Assembly: GCA_003615045.1 (NCBI GenBank) | Contig: ML014146.1 | Span: 63,070-127,069, forward strand | Direction: 5' to 3' | DNA length: 64,000 bases | Source of the DNA: Caulochytrium protostelioides | Lineage: Eukaryota; Chytridiomycota; Caulochytriomycetes; Caulochytriales; Caulochytriaceae | Part shown: positions 39,199 to 49,755 of the stretch, piece after piece | Position numbering within the stretch: position 1 is the first letter of the stretch | Layout of the letters: each line of letters begins with the position of its first letter | The notes under the pieces: generated by a model | What the model saw: the letters and a program-made list of their open reading frames with translations, nothing else | Databases searched by the model: none | Told to the model about the DNA's origin: nothing | Translations under genes and position numbers: made by a program

Positions 39199-41169
39199 TC
39201 GTCGGATGGCTGATCTCACGTTCGTGACGGGCATCACCGGCGATCAGGTCGGGCCTCCGGCTCATTCCTTGTCTTGCATGCGCGCATCGTTGGCATGCGT
39301 TTTGTTTTTATGTTCTTCTTTCCGTTTCTTGCCCTTTCCGCTCTCGTTTCCACTCCCGCTCTTGGCTCCGATGTCCCAGTTCAGTGCTGATCGGAGTTCA
39401 TTTCTCCTGATTGTTGGTCCGAAGCCGCCGCCGTCCATCCTCGCATGATTTGATATCTTGATCTTGCCCATCCGCGTCCCTGGAGTGGGCAGGATTCGGT
39501 ACCCACGTTCATCTTGACGCCAGACCTCTCTCTCGCTCCTCTCTCCGCAACGACGTGGTCCCGCCTTCTCACTCCCTCACATCACATCATCAACGCTTCT
39601 AACGGCGTCCGTTCTTACGCAAAGTCATCCACCTAGAGGGCACGAGCCTCCTGCAATTGTGGATGCCATGACGTGCCCGGACGGCCGTGCTTTTCCGTTG
39701 TATACCCCTGTGCACTCTGTCGTACACTGTTTCCCCGAGCCACCGTTGCCATCGGGACCGCCCGCCCCGTTTTTGCCGGCCGTTTCCTGCTTCTCCTGTC
39801 CGCCCGTCCGGTCAATCTTTTCCTTCTCCTTTTGGCTCCTTACATATGGCTTCATCGTGTTTTTATGCAGACAGCCTCGTCGATGCAATCGCATGGCTCG
39901 AGGCCCTCTCGCTTCTTTCGTTTGTCCCACGATCTTGGCTGTTTGACTTGGAATGCCGCCATCAGTAGCCCTTACAGGACTGCCACGTGGCAGGCACGGT
40001 GTGCCGCATGGATGACCTCCCCCCCCCTCATCGCGCCCGTGTTTCTGACGACTTCCCCATCGTCTTCCTCCCTACCAGGCCCTCGCCGCGCCGCAATGTG
40101 ACCGTCCGACTGCCTTTTTCACGCGTAAACACGCGTATCTTTTTTTTTGTTACGGTCGACGGTCGACATCACAGGCGCCGAGACGATGCTTTTCCCCACA
40201 CGGCTTCGCGGCCGCGTCATCATTTGTAGACTCTCGATGATGACGCTCCTGCACGCATGCTTGTGTCGGGCCCTGGGCCCCGAACCGACGTGACACGGAC
40301 ATCCTGTTGATGCGTTTTCATATCCTCTGCTTCCTTCTTGCAGTTGCGATGTGGATAAGCATGCTGTCTTTTTTGATGTCCTGTCGCGTGCTGTTGTCGG
40401 TGCGCCTGCATCGCTTCATCCCGATGGACCGGCCGGTGCCCTCCGCCATCCCTCGCGCTCTGGCGCTTTGCCTCCTACGCACATTCCCTCCGCCCCCGTC
40501 GATCACGGGGTTCTACCTCCTCCGCCATGTGTGATGTCTTCTCCCCTGTTTCTCATACCATGCCCTCTTATTTCCACCCTGGCCCCGCGATCGAAGCTCG
40601 ACGCTCACGATCCCGTCTCTCCCGCTCCCTTTCCGCATCGGCACGGCTTGCCGCTCCTTTTCTTGTTTCTGGCACCCACAGGCCCATGATGCCTGCTTAG
40701 GCCATGACGGGCCTTAACCATGCTTGGCGCCGCGTCGTCGCATCCTCTCGGTCGCGCCTCCGTCTCTTCCCTCCCTAGGTGATCCGTTTCGTGACGGCGA
40801 CCCGGACCAATCTGGATGCTTTGGCCCCTCTTTTTCTCTCTTTCTGGCTTCCATCCTCCCTTATTTTTTCAGTTGTTATCCCTTCCCCCTCTCCTCAACC
40901 TCAATCTCTACGCACGTTGCTCCCTCTCCCCATTACTTTATACGCATTCGTGTTTTTTTTTTCTCGTGTTGACCAGCCCCCCGTTAGCTTGCGGATGATA
41001 TGATGTGGTCGGCATTTGGCCATTACGTAGGGGGTCATGAGGAAAAAGCTCATGGTCCGCATTCGACGAACCAATCGATGTTGAGCCAATGTCGAGCCAA
41101 AAGATATAAAATGTCGCGTGTTGTACCCGGAATTCGGGCATTAAATTAAAAAAGTGCGTCATGGTCACA
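39199..41169. other. Convergent 3' spacer, pyrimidine-rich on the + strand
   Basis: Nearly 2 kb lie between the 3' ends of CK1 (+) and RPA135 (-). The + strand is strongly C/T-rich; in 39301-39360 about 85% of bases are pyrimidines, and 40801-40975 looks the same. This is long for a convergent spacer here (others are 100-320 bp). Frames on the + strand are Leu/Phe/Ser/Pro-rich, as expected from composition alone, and none resembles a known protein. See findings for the idea of an unannotated transcript. Confidence 0.5.
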
Positions 41170-44100
41170 CTACTCCTTCATGTTGAGCGTCAGACGGACG
41201 TTCATGGACACCAGCTCGGTGGCCAAGTAGCGGAAGACATACGGTACCGTCACCGACACAATGTCGCGGCCATGCTGGCAGACCAGGCAAGTCATGCGCT
41301 GGTTGGCCTTTCCGAAGCGCTTGGCCACGTTGCCCGTGGGCAAGTCGTGGATAGCCGCGCCGCCCTCGTGGGCCTGGGCCGCCGTCTCCATGATCGTCAG
41401 CGGCGACACGAGCGAGCCGCACCCGCGGCATGCGTAGGCCTGCGAGTAGTCCGAGCAGTTCATCAGACGGTCCTGCAGCAGGAACGCGGTGCCGTGCGCC
41501 AGCAGCGAGTCACGCTCCATCTCGCCGAAACGGATGCCACCGGCGCGCTTACGGCCCTTGATGGGCTGCTGCGTTAGGTTGTGGACGGGGCCCGTTGTGC
41601 GCACTTGGTACTTGTCGCTGACCATGTGGCGCAGGCGCTGGTAGTAGACAACGCCGATGTAGATGTCGGCCTTGAACTCTTCGCCCGTGATGCCCGAGTA
41701 CATGGGCTCGTTGCCGTGATAGTTGAAGCCGGCAGCGCGGAGCTGCTCGCCGAAATGATCGGCCGCCGGGTAATCTTCCGAGAAGCGGAAGGGCGTGGCA
41801 TCCTGGGCATATCCGTGAAGCGCGCCGGCTTTGCCGGCGAGCGACTCGACGAACATGCCAATCGTCATACGCGACGGGAAGGCGTGCGGGTTGATAATGA
41901 CGTCCGGCTGGATGCCGGATTCGGAGAACGGCATGTCAACGGCCGGCCAGCGCTGCGACAGCACACCCTTCTGGCCGTGGCGCGATGAGAACTTGTCGCC
42001 AATGAGCGGCGCACGCGGGATGCGGAACTTGATGTGTATCTTCTGGAGCGGCTCACCAGGCGTGTCGCCGCCACAGACGCGGACTTCGTCGACAATCCCC
42101 GCTTCCGCAGACTTGTAGGCCTTGAGGGTGACTTTGCCCGTGACATCGTCCGTGTAGGCACACATCACGTCGCCCTGCTCCATGCGGACGCCAACCTTGG
42201 GCAACCCGTCGAGGTCGATGGTCTGCAGGGCCTTCGCGAGGGTCTCGGCATCAAGGGCTGGGGTCTCCTCGTTCTCGAGGGTCAGGCCGAAGTAGTGGCT
42301 CACCGGTTCGCCGCGACGGCGGAGGTCCGAAAGATCGACCCACTCGCCCTTGTACACCGTACCATAACCGTACCCACGCTCGTAGGCGGACTTGTTGATA
42401 ATGGAGGCATCTTCCATATCGTAACCGGTGTACGAAATCACACACACCACGGCGTTCGTGCCGTTCGGGTAGTTGTCCATGCCAAAGTTGGCGTGCATGT
42501 CGTTCGGTCGCACGATGGGCGTCTGGCCCGATTGGATGCGGTAGAGCTTGTTGTCAGCGCGGTGGGCCAAGTTCTGGGCCGGCGTGCCCATCGTCTGCTT
42601 GCCCATCTGGCACTGATACATGTTACGCGGCGACTGGTTTTGGTCACTGAACGGTGTCAGGTTGGCAACGACCGACAAGATATGGGTCGGCGACACTTCC
42701 ATGTGCGTTGTGATGCCGGGGACAATGTCTTCGGTCGTGCACGCAATGTCCATGTACACCTGTTCGAAGGGGCTGACCCAGTCGAGCTGCTCTTTCAGCA
42801 GAAGGCTCTTCACGGGTCGGGTCATGCGGCACATCGTAGTGCTGAGGAACAGGCCCGGGTACTGACCGCCCGTGGAGGGCGGCACGTAGCCGATCTCGAG
42901 GTTCGCGGGCACGCCGTGCTGGCGGGTTACTCGGTAGTGGCGCAGCGATGCCACGATCTCCGCAACCACGTGGGCCGGCGCCCACGCCACGCAGCGGCCG
43001 TTGATCTGGATCGAAAGCAAGCGGCGGCGGCGCTGCTCCTGGAGCGCCATCGCGCTGGCCTCGTTGCTGGACTCCCACTCGTCAGGACTGACCTGGAGGC
43101 GCATGAGCGCCTCGCTCTTGGTGGCGTCCTGGCCGCTGGTCACGCGGGAGTAGCGGGCGCCAGGGCCAACCATCGGCTCAGCGCCGAGGGCGACGACCAG
43201 CTCGCCAAGGCCGTCGGCTGGGACGTGCTCGGTGACGATGTGGCAGGTGTGGCTCAGGTGGTTGAGCAGACCGCAGGGCGAGCCGTCGGGCGTGTGAACG
43301 GGGCACAGGAAGCCCCATGACTCCGGGAGCAGCTTGCGGACCGTCGTGGTCTTGAGCTCGGCAAAGAACGAGCCGCGGTGGACCGAGCGGTAGTGCGAGA
43401 GGTATCGGTAGAAGTTGAGCTTCTCGGCAACGACGGTGTACCCCGCGGCTTGCTGCAGATCGAGACCGGTGCGGGAGACGAGGTTGCCCGTCGCCAGGAA
43501 GTATTCCATCTTCTTCCCGAGGTCCGAGGGGGATTTGCTGAACGTGCGGGCCAGGTACTTGGCATCGTAGAAGTCGACGGCGACCGAGCGGCGCTGGTCA
43601 ATGAGGACCTGGGTGCGGACGCCCTCAAGCCAGTCGACCATCTTCTCTTTCAGGTACGACACGTAGAGGTGGCCGCCGAGCAGAATCTCCTGGTGCTGGG
43701 GCGAATCGGGGTTGTCCGGGCTACACTCGCCGCTCGCGACCGCATACAGCTTCTGCAGCATGTGAATTAGCATGTTGTACTTGTCCACGCCCTTAGTGAG
43801 GTGCACGAGAATCACGCGGTCAAGGAAGGCCTGACCAATCTCCGCCGCAGGCATATCCTCGGGCGTGTCAAGCATGACGGCGAAGCGGGTGCCGATAAAC
43901 TCCAGCGCTTCTTGCTGCGTACGGATACTGTAGTCCTCCTTGAAGTTGCGCAGCATGAGCTCGGCGCGGTCGGTCACGAAGGTGTTGTCACTCTCCACCA
44001 TCGTCACAGCCTGAAACACCTCACGGTCCGAGCGGTACGCAAGCGCCTTCAGCACGAGCAACAGCGGGACCATGTATTCGGACTTATTGTAGATGAAGCG

Positions 44101-44985
44101 CAGCGTGACGGCGCCGTCGGAGAGGTAGTGCAGCGTCAGGGACTGGGCCGACTCGTCGTCCCGGACGGAGCGGATCATCACACCGTAGTGGGTGTAGGTG
44201 GGGCCGCGCTTCTGGAAGCTGGGACGGATAATGGCCATCGGCGCATTGCGGCGCTGCACAATCAGCAGACGGATAAGTCGCTCGATACCGTTCACCAAGA
44301 AGAACCCGCCAAACTCAGTCGGGTCCTCGTGCTTCTCGATCAGCTCGTTCGGGGAGAGCCCGTTCAGGTGGCAGCGCGTCGACTTGACCATAATGGGCAG
44401 CGAGCCGAAGGAACGGTCAATGACACGCGGGGGCTCCGAGTCGATCTGGTACATGATCTTGGCATTAATGCGCGCCTTGTAGGTTACCTGGCGCTCACGG
44501 CACTCGACCGGGTAGAGCGCAATCGAGGCCGCACCCTTGCGGTTCTCGAGACTCGGCTTGCCGACCTGGATGCTGTCATACCACATCGTCAGGCGCTGTC
44601 CAAGCGGCTCGATGCTCGTGCCGTGGTCGGTGCGGCGGCGCTGGAACACGACCATCTTGGGAATGTTCTTGACCGACGACTCGAGCAGGCCCGGGCCGAC
44701 CCGGACGCCGTTCGCATCGCGGCGGTCAAAGATGTTGTTGAACGACTCGACGTGCGGCTTCACGAGCGCCTCGAGCATCGGTTTCTCAGGCTTGCCGTGG
44801 CGCGAGGGCGCGCGCGCCTCGTGGATGTAGTCAAGCGTGTTGAACTGGGTCTTCTTAACCTGCGCCGCGGCAATCGAGGCGGCGCTGCGCTTCGCCGACG
44901 TCGCGGCCGACGACCCGGACATGTACGAGACCGTCGAGCCGTGGCCCAGGCGGGACTTGTCGCCCCGCGGCGTAAATGACGGCAT
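41170..44985 (-). CDS. RPA135: RNA polymerase I second-largest subunit
   Basis: Starting at the ATG at 44985 the product is 1271 residues in one exon; the in-frame extension to 45267 lacks conservation. Pol I rather than Pol II or III is shown by GGFFLVNGIERLIRLLIVQR, IIRPSFQKRGPTYTHYGVMI and the LHYLSDGAVTLRFIYNK stretch, all class I features. The hybrid-binding and active-centre core is present (GYDMEDASIINKSAYERG; GDKFSSRHGQKGVLSQRWP; MPFSESGIQPDVIINPHAFP). The C-terminal zinc motif is CRGCGSLVSP...CLVCQHG. A135 pairs with A190 to form the Pol I cleft. An N-terminal extension of about 60 Ser/Ala-rich residues accounts for the length over yeast A135 (1203). Upstream is a perfect inverted repeat (45052-45072). 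RPA190 is its functional partner in the same window. Confidence 0.97.
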   Translation of the reverse strand: MPSFTPRGDKSRLGHGSTVSYMSGSSAATSAKRSAASIAAAQVKKTQFNTLDYIHEARAPSRHGKPEKPMLEALVKPHVESFNNIFDRRDANGVRVGPGLLESSVKNIPKMVVFQRRRTDHGTSIEPLGQRLTMWYDSIQVGKPSLENRKGAASIALYPVECRERQVTYKARINAKIMYQIDSEPPRVIDRSFGSLPIMVKSTRCHLNGLSPNELIEKHEDPTEFGGFFLVNGIERLIRLLIVQRRNAPMAIIRPSFQKRGPTYTHYGVMIRSVRDDESAQSLTLHYLSDGAVTLRFIYNKSEYMVPLLLVLKALAYRSDREVFQAVTMVESDNTFVTDRAELMLRNFKEDYSIRTQQEALEFIGTRFAVMLDTPEDMPAAEIGQAFLDRVILVHLTKGVDKYNMLIHMLQKLYAVASGECSPDNPDSPQHQEILLGGHLYVSYLKEKMVDWLEGVRTQVLIDQRRSVAVDFYDAKYLARTFSKSPSDLGKKMEYFLATGNLVSRTGLDLQQAAGYTVVAEKLNFYRYLSHYRSVHRGSFFAELKTTTVRKLLPESWGFLCPVHTPDGSPCGLLNHLSHTCHIVTEHVPADGLGELVVALGAEPMVGPGARYSRVTSGQDATKSEALMRLQVSPDEWESSNEASAMALQEQRRRRLLSIQINGRCVAWAPAHVVAEIVASLRHYRVTRQHGVPANLEIGYVPPSTGGQYPGLFLSTTMCRMTRPVKSLLLKEQLDWVSPFEQVYMDIACTTEDIVPGITTHMEVSPTHILSVVANLTPFSDQNQSPRNMYQCQMGKQTMGTPAQNLAHRADNKLYRIQSGQTPIVRPNDMHANFGMDNYPNGTNAVVCVISYTGYDMEDASIINKSAYERGYGYGTVYKGEWVDLSDLRRRGEPVSHYFGLTLENEETPALDAETLAKALQTIDLDGLPKVGVRMEQGDVMCAYTDDVTGKVTLKAYKSAEAGIVDEVRVCGGDTPGEPLQKIHIKFRIPRAPLIGDKFSSRHGQKGVLSQRWPAVDMPFSESGIQPDVIINPHAFPSRMTIGMFVESLAGKAGALHGYAQDATPFRFSEDYPAADHFGEQLRAAGFNYHGNEPMYSGITGEEFKADIYIGVVYYQRLRHMVSDKYQVRTTGPVHNLTQQPIKGRKRAGGIRFGEMERDSLLAHGTAFLLQDRLMNCSDYSQAYACRGCGSLVSPLTIMETAAQAHEGGAAIHDLPTGNVAKRFGKANQRMTCLVCQHGRDIVSVTVPYVFRYLATELVSMNVRLTLNMKE

Positions 44986-46700
44986 CGCGGCGAGTATAAA
45001 AAGACACAGCCGGCGGCGACCTGCGTCGGGGAGGGGGGAAGAGTTGGTCGGGCAGTATACTCCGTATACTGCTGATACGGTCAATGACGCACCAGCGAGA
45101 GACCAGCGAGCGAGAGTAAGGGGGAATCGGAAGAGGGCAGAGGCAGCGTGCTTGCGCAGGTGCGTCCGCAGTCTCTCGGAGCGTGTCGGCGGCCTCCCTG
45201 GGTTGGAGAAGTAACAGAAACCCAGCAATGTCTTGTCTTGTGGGTATTTCCGAAAATACCCCTTCAAGCAAGAACAAAGATGTTTGGGAAGCGACCGGTC
45301 AACGCCGCGCCAACACAGGTACGCACTCTATCCACTTCAGCAAAACCAGATGGCTCGCTGATGCTCTCTGATCGAAGCCTGCGTGGTCGTTGCTGCAGAC
45401 GATGGCGGATGCGGCTCATGTGTGGGCTCGGGACGGTCTGGACGACGGAACCGCGGAATCGCGGAACCGCGGAACTGAGGACGGGTAACACTGACCCTGC
45501 TTCCGACTCGACTAGCGGAGTTTGGTGCCGCAGGCCCGAGGACGGGTGGGCGGGATGAACAGTGAAAAAAGGGATAAAAAATTAAGAGACGGCTGGGGCC
45601 GACATGCCCCATGCGACGTTCGACGACCTGGCCCGAGCAAGGGTGGAGAGAGCATTTGGCAGACCGACAGGAATATGTCTTCATAAATAACAGCGATCAT
45701 GGGCATCGTGAGCTTACGCGCGATGTCCGTCTATGAGCCCGGCGCAAAGCACCGTGCCGGTCTGCCGTCGTGTGCCGGCTTTACGACGCGCTGCATCACC
45801 GAATCCTCCATTTAGACGTATGCTAGCGATACTACTTACAGGATAGCGACGAAACCGCTAGCGATGTCCATTCATCGATTTGTTGATGCCTGATGCCTGA
45901 TACGTGGATTCCTTCTATCCTTCGTCTTGGGGACACGATCATGACCCATTGTACGAGGCAAGCAGCGAACAGGCGTAGTTCTCAGGCCTCCCAAACAGTT
46001 CACGAGCGAGAAAAATGGCCGATCGGGATAAGGGCGGCCTCCGTCGATGGGCGTGAACCTGACTCCGCGTGGGCGGAGTTTTGGGTGCAGCGTGACGGAC
46101 CTAGCTATGAAAAACGGGCGCTGCCAGAACTTTCTTTTCCGCAGCAGTGGCCGCGAACGAGATCGGCCCAGGGTCTCCAATCGGCCAACACCATCCGCAC
46201 GCTGATCCAACTACTTTCGTTATCCGTATCCACATCAATGTTCATATTCACGATCTTTAGCTGTCCTTATATATTTATACGGACGCCGTTGTCAATGCAC
46301 GAGTGAGCGGATCACGATAACGCGAGTCTGATTTCTCGTCGAGAAGAGATTCCGTCATCGTTATCGTACACATCGCAGAGAGAAGGAAAATAAGAGGCAC
46401 ACTCACTGCCCGCAGGCGTTGATAGATCGTGGCACGCGGCACGTCATCGCCAGCGAGACGTGCCATCGGAGCGAATACAGATATCGCATTACGGGATCAG
46501 CAAGATACTCAATCGTGCCGGATCTCGTCGGATGGCGAGGCTGACGGGCTTAGACAATAGAGCTGGACACGGCCTGAACGACCTGGAAAGCCGACAGCTT
46601 CAAGCGTTCCCTTATGTCGTGGGCTACGTTATGCGCTTAATGGCGATTGATCACATCCAACGATCGTATGGAACAGATGCGTTCGGCAGAAACCGACATC
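44986..46700. other. RPA135 upstream region and TXNDC9 3' region
   Basis: Both flanking genes are on the minus strand. The left part holds the RPA135 promoter, including the palindrome at 45052-45072. A short GAATCGC/GGAACCGC-type direct repeat sits near 45448-45478. The right part, near 46200-46400, is AT-richer. No gene is seen. Confidence 0.5.
45052..45072. promoter_or_regulatory. Perfect inverted repeat upstream of RPA135
   Basis: GCAGTATAC and GTATACTGC are exact reverse complements of nine bases separated by TCC. The repeat lies 67-87 bp upstream of the RPA135 ATG. The geometry fits a site for a dimeric DNA-binding protein or a small hairpin in the leader. Function is inferred from position only. 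Confidence 0.45.
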
Positions 46701-47556
46701 CTACTCCGACGCTTCATCGCTGTCGTAGGCTGTCGCGCCAAAGATAGTCTTGCGCTGGCGGGGGTTCTTTTTAGGCGCCTTGAGTTTGATGACCTCTGTC
46801 GTGGAGCGTCGGGACGGTTCAACAAGCAATTGAGAAGAAATATGGTGAGTCGCAGATCATGACACGCGAAGCAAGTATCGCTCCGTCGAGCGCAATTGAG
46901 CAGGATTATGGAGCAAGGCGCTAAAAAGACAGCCGTCACTTACTGCCGTTGGCGAGACGTTGTGCAATGTAGCTGGTCTGGCAAGAGTCTCCGCCCGGGA
47001 TGTCTTCAAAGCCGATGATGCGGTCGACGGCGATGCTCTTGACGAACATGATCACGCATGGCAAGACTTGGATCTTCAGGCGTTCCACAATGAACGGACA
47101 GCGGTCGACATCGATTTTGACAAAGCGTGCCTCGATGTGGACGGGTGCGAGCAGAGAGAGATGCTTGTCCATGATCTTGCAGCGCCGGAACTCTTTGTGG
47201 TAAAAATGGACGACGACCTGTTCGTCGCTCGTCGTCAGCTTGAGCAGCTCCTTCTCGTCCATGATGTCTTCATACGTCCCGTGGCGGTTGGATCGCAACA
47301 TCTGCGCCCGCTGCGCCGCGGCCTTCAGCTCCTCCATGCGACGCTCGCGGAACGTCGAGACAACACCGTCTTCTTCGACCTCGCGCTCCAGCTTCTCAAA
47401 GAAGGCATCAGCGGCATCGCCACCCGCGTCCGGGTCGATCACGAGCTGCGAGTCCGGAATCTCGCCGCCGGCTAGGATCTCCTCGCGGAGGGCTTGCGTG
47501 GTCTGCTCGGCATGCACCGCCGACTCGGAGTCGCGCTGGAAGTTGTTGGACAGCAT
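46701..47556 (-). CDS. TXNDC9: TXNDC9/Plp1-like thioredoxin-fold protein, two exons
   Basis: The coding sequence joins exon 1 (47556 down to 46944) and exon 2 (46795 down to 46701), 235 residues in all. The 148-nt intron begins GTAAGT and ends GACAG; phases fit (A, then AG, giving Lys). Without splicing the frame would stop right after LANGSK. Exon 2 supplies the family ending KAPKKNPRQRKTIFGATAYD with an acidic SDEASE end. Exon 1 has a helical N-terminus (residues 1-80, with the FFEKLEREVEED and FRERRMEELKA segments). The thioredoxin-like fold follows, from about 85 to 195: VVVHFYHKEFRRCKIMDKHL, then RFVKIDVDRCPFIVERLKIQ, then VLPCVIMFV. The CxxC is replaced by FRRCKIM, as in phosducin-like proteins, so no redox activity is expected. 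These proteins modulate CCT chaperonin folding of tubulin and actin. It stands back to back with DNAL1, 1.5 kb apart. Confidence 0.93.
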
Positions 47557-49067
47557 CCTGGTAATGGGCAGCAGCGATCAGTCTGAGATATCAATAAATC
47601 AATGATCAAAATGGCGGTCCAGTGGGGGGAGTCGGGCAACGTTTACGATGTCGCCAGGTGATAGATGTCAAAGCGATTGAACTGGTATCCCATAGCGAGA
47701 CGTTCGTGCATGAATACCAATCGAGCAAAGCATGCCTGACCATGCATGATGAGACAAAGTTTGCAAGCTTCGGTCTCATGGTTCATGGCACCTATATCGT
47801 ATGCTGATGGCGGTTCAATATGCGTAGGGTGCCAACGGGCCGTTGGGCTGAGACCTAGGCTCTCGGCCCTCGTGTCGTTCGACAAGCCCGCGAAGGCAGG
47901 CGTGGCGGCTGGTGAGGCGCACGGGGGTGCGGAGGGCGCCGGGCCGGCGGTTTCGAGCGGCCGTGGCTACGTGACTACCAGGAGGGGGCGCCGCCAGCCC
48001 AGCACGGGCGTGCTTGAGACAATGATCCCACAGCAGGTCCCCCGTCACGTTGGGTGACCGCCTTCGCGAGCCTCATCCATCAAGTGAATCACGGGGGTTC
48101 CAACGTCTTCACAGGCCGAGCTTCATCGGCATATCAAAGTGGTATCAGCGTGGGGCATGTCAAGCTGGTGGGTGAGTTCCTGCTATGCTTTTTTTTTTCA
48201 GGACGGTCCGCACTATTCAGACGGTCTGAGCCATCTGGGACGATGCGATGCGAGATGATGTCGTGCAATGCCATGCGAAGCACTGCGATGCAAGGCACTG
48301 CAGATCCTTATGATCACCAGAACATGCTGGCCGGAAGATAGGGGCATATCACGGCATGGTCATCGTTATCATCAACATCATCGGATTCATAGGGAGCATG
48401 CATCGTCACGTATCAAGTGGCTTTGTCGAGCAGCCGTAGATGTATGTGGTAAGTCGCTCTCTGCTGAGCTTGGCTCGCGATGGGCATGCTGGGGAGGCTC
48501 GGTGCCGTTGCTGCCCCACGCGCACGCTGGACCCGACATGGTCCGGGAAAAGGCGGCGAAGCGCCCCGCCCGCTTCGGGCCGACCGACCGATCGCCCCCG
48601 TACATCACACCACGCAGCAGCGGCAATGATCTCGGCGACGCTGGCGAACGTGGCGGAGAAATGGAGATTCGGGCCATCGAAAACGACAGCGAGACAGAAT
48701 TTGAAGATATCCTTCATGGCGTGCTGGATAGCGAGGAGTCCCCATCACTGGCATCCAGCAGGTGATCCCTGAAATAGAATACGACGTAGACGTTTCCCTC
48801 GTAAACTGTCCCGACTATATCGCCAATTGCGTTGGAACTTTATTTCTGCTCACAGCGTGCCTTTCTCCTGCTCGTTTCAGTCAGTAACGCTGCCGTATAC
48901 ACAGCCGAACCTCACTCAAGGCGCTGCGTCACATTCATAGCATTTCACCACGCCCGTGTTTTAGCACCGCTGATCTCTGTCTCTACGACACGAGAGATCG
49001 TTCAACGACGCGATTCATACCTTGGTTTTGACCCGTTAAAGTCCATCAGAGCAGGACCGCAGCCGCC
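47557..49067. other. Divergent region between TXNDC9 and DNAL1
   Basis: This 1.5 kb must hold both promoters. Weak gene-like pieces occur on the + strand: a T-run followed by CAG near 48189-48200, a GTAAGT near 48449, and an acidic frame ending at 48765 (EIRAIENDSETEFEDILHG and on). On the opposite strand a 103-codon frame (48406-48717) overlaps it. I cannot assemble a convincing gene from these and leave the region unannotated. Confidence 0.4.
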
Positions 49068-49652
49068 ATGGCCACGGCCAAGCCCACTACCATCAAAGAT
49101 GCCCTTAAGGCATGGGAAGAGAAGACTAAGCAATCGCCGGCCGAGGCGACGACGGTCAAGCTGCTGATGCAGCAGCCGTTCATTACTAAGATGGACAGCA
49201 CACTCAGCACGCTGGTCAAGGTCGAGCATCTGGCCCTGTCCTCGAATATGATTGACAAGATCTCGAACCTTCAGGGCCTCAGCAACCTCAAAATCCTGTC
49301 GCTGGGCCGCAACTGCCTCAAGAAGATTGAGGGTCTGGACGCTGTCGCCGATACACTGGAGGAGCTATGGATCAGTTACAACCAGATCGAGCGACTCAAC
49401 GGCATTGAGTGTTGCAAGAAGCTCCGCGTGCTGTATGCCTCGAACAACAAGATCAAGGCATGGGACGGCATCACGTGCCTCAACGCGCTGCCGGTGCTCG
49501 AGGATATCCTGCTGCAGGGTAACCCTTTGGAAGAGCGCGCCACAGCCGACGGCAATTACGTGGCCGAGGTGTCCAAGCGTTTTACCACGGTCAAGAAATT
49601 GGACGGCAAAGCCATTTTCCGCGACGAAGAGTTTGCCGAAGAAGCGGCATGA
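49068..49652 (+). CDS. DNAL1: Axonemal dynein light chain 1 (outer-arm LC1)
   Basis: The 194-residue frame begins at an ATG in good context (GCCGCCATGG). It is a leucine-rich-repeat protein of the LC1 type along its whole length. It starts TTIKDALKAWEEKTKQSPAE, continues ITKMDSTLSTLVKVEHLALS, and has the family hallmark LKILSLGRN. The very conserved DTLEELWISYNQIE follows, then KKLRVLYASNNKIK and ILLQGNPLEER, and it ends VKKLDGKAIF. The length matches vertebrate and algal LC1 (about 190-198). LC1 binds the motor domain of the gamma/beta outer-arm dynein heavy chain and tubulin and tunes beat. It is found only in organisms with motile cilia, so this gene shows that the source makes flagellated cells. 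No intron is seen. The neighbour on the right converges with 103 bp between stops. Confidence 0.96.
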   Translation: MATAKPTTIKDALKAWEEKTKQSPAEATTVKLLMQQPFITKMDSTLSTLVKVEHLALSSNMIDKISNLQGLSNLKILSLGRNCLKKIEGLDAVADTLEELWISYNQIERLNGIECCKKLRVLYASNNKIKAWDGITCLNALPVLEDILLQGNPLEERATADGNYVAEVSKRFTTVKKLDGKAIFRDEEFAEEAA

Positions 49653-49755
49653 TCAGCGACATGCAGCGATCACATCGCGAAAAGAAAGCATCCCCGAAGG
49701 CCGTCATACTGACGATTCGACATTCCCAAATACTATTATATCCTATTATGAGGAT

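Noticed and set aside
44986-45267. N-terminal extension of RPA135
   Set aside because: Unconserved residues before MPSFTPRGDK; the palindrome and leader-like sequence lie here instead.
48170-48200. Mini-intron-like GTGAGT followed by a T-run and CAG
   Set aside because: About 30 nt is too short for a spliceosomal intron and the flanking frames stop quickly.
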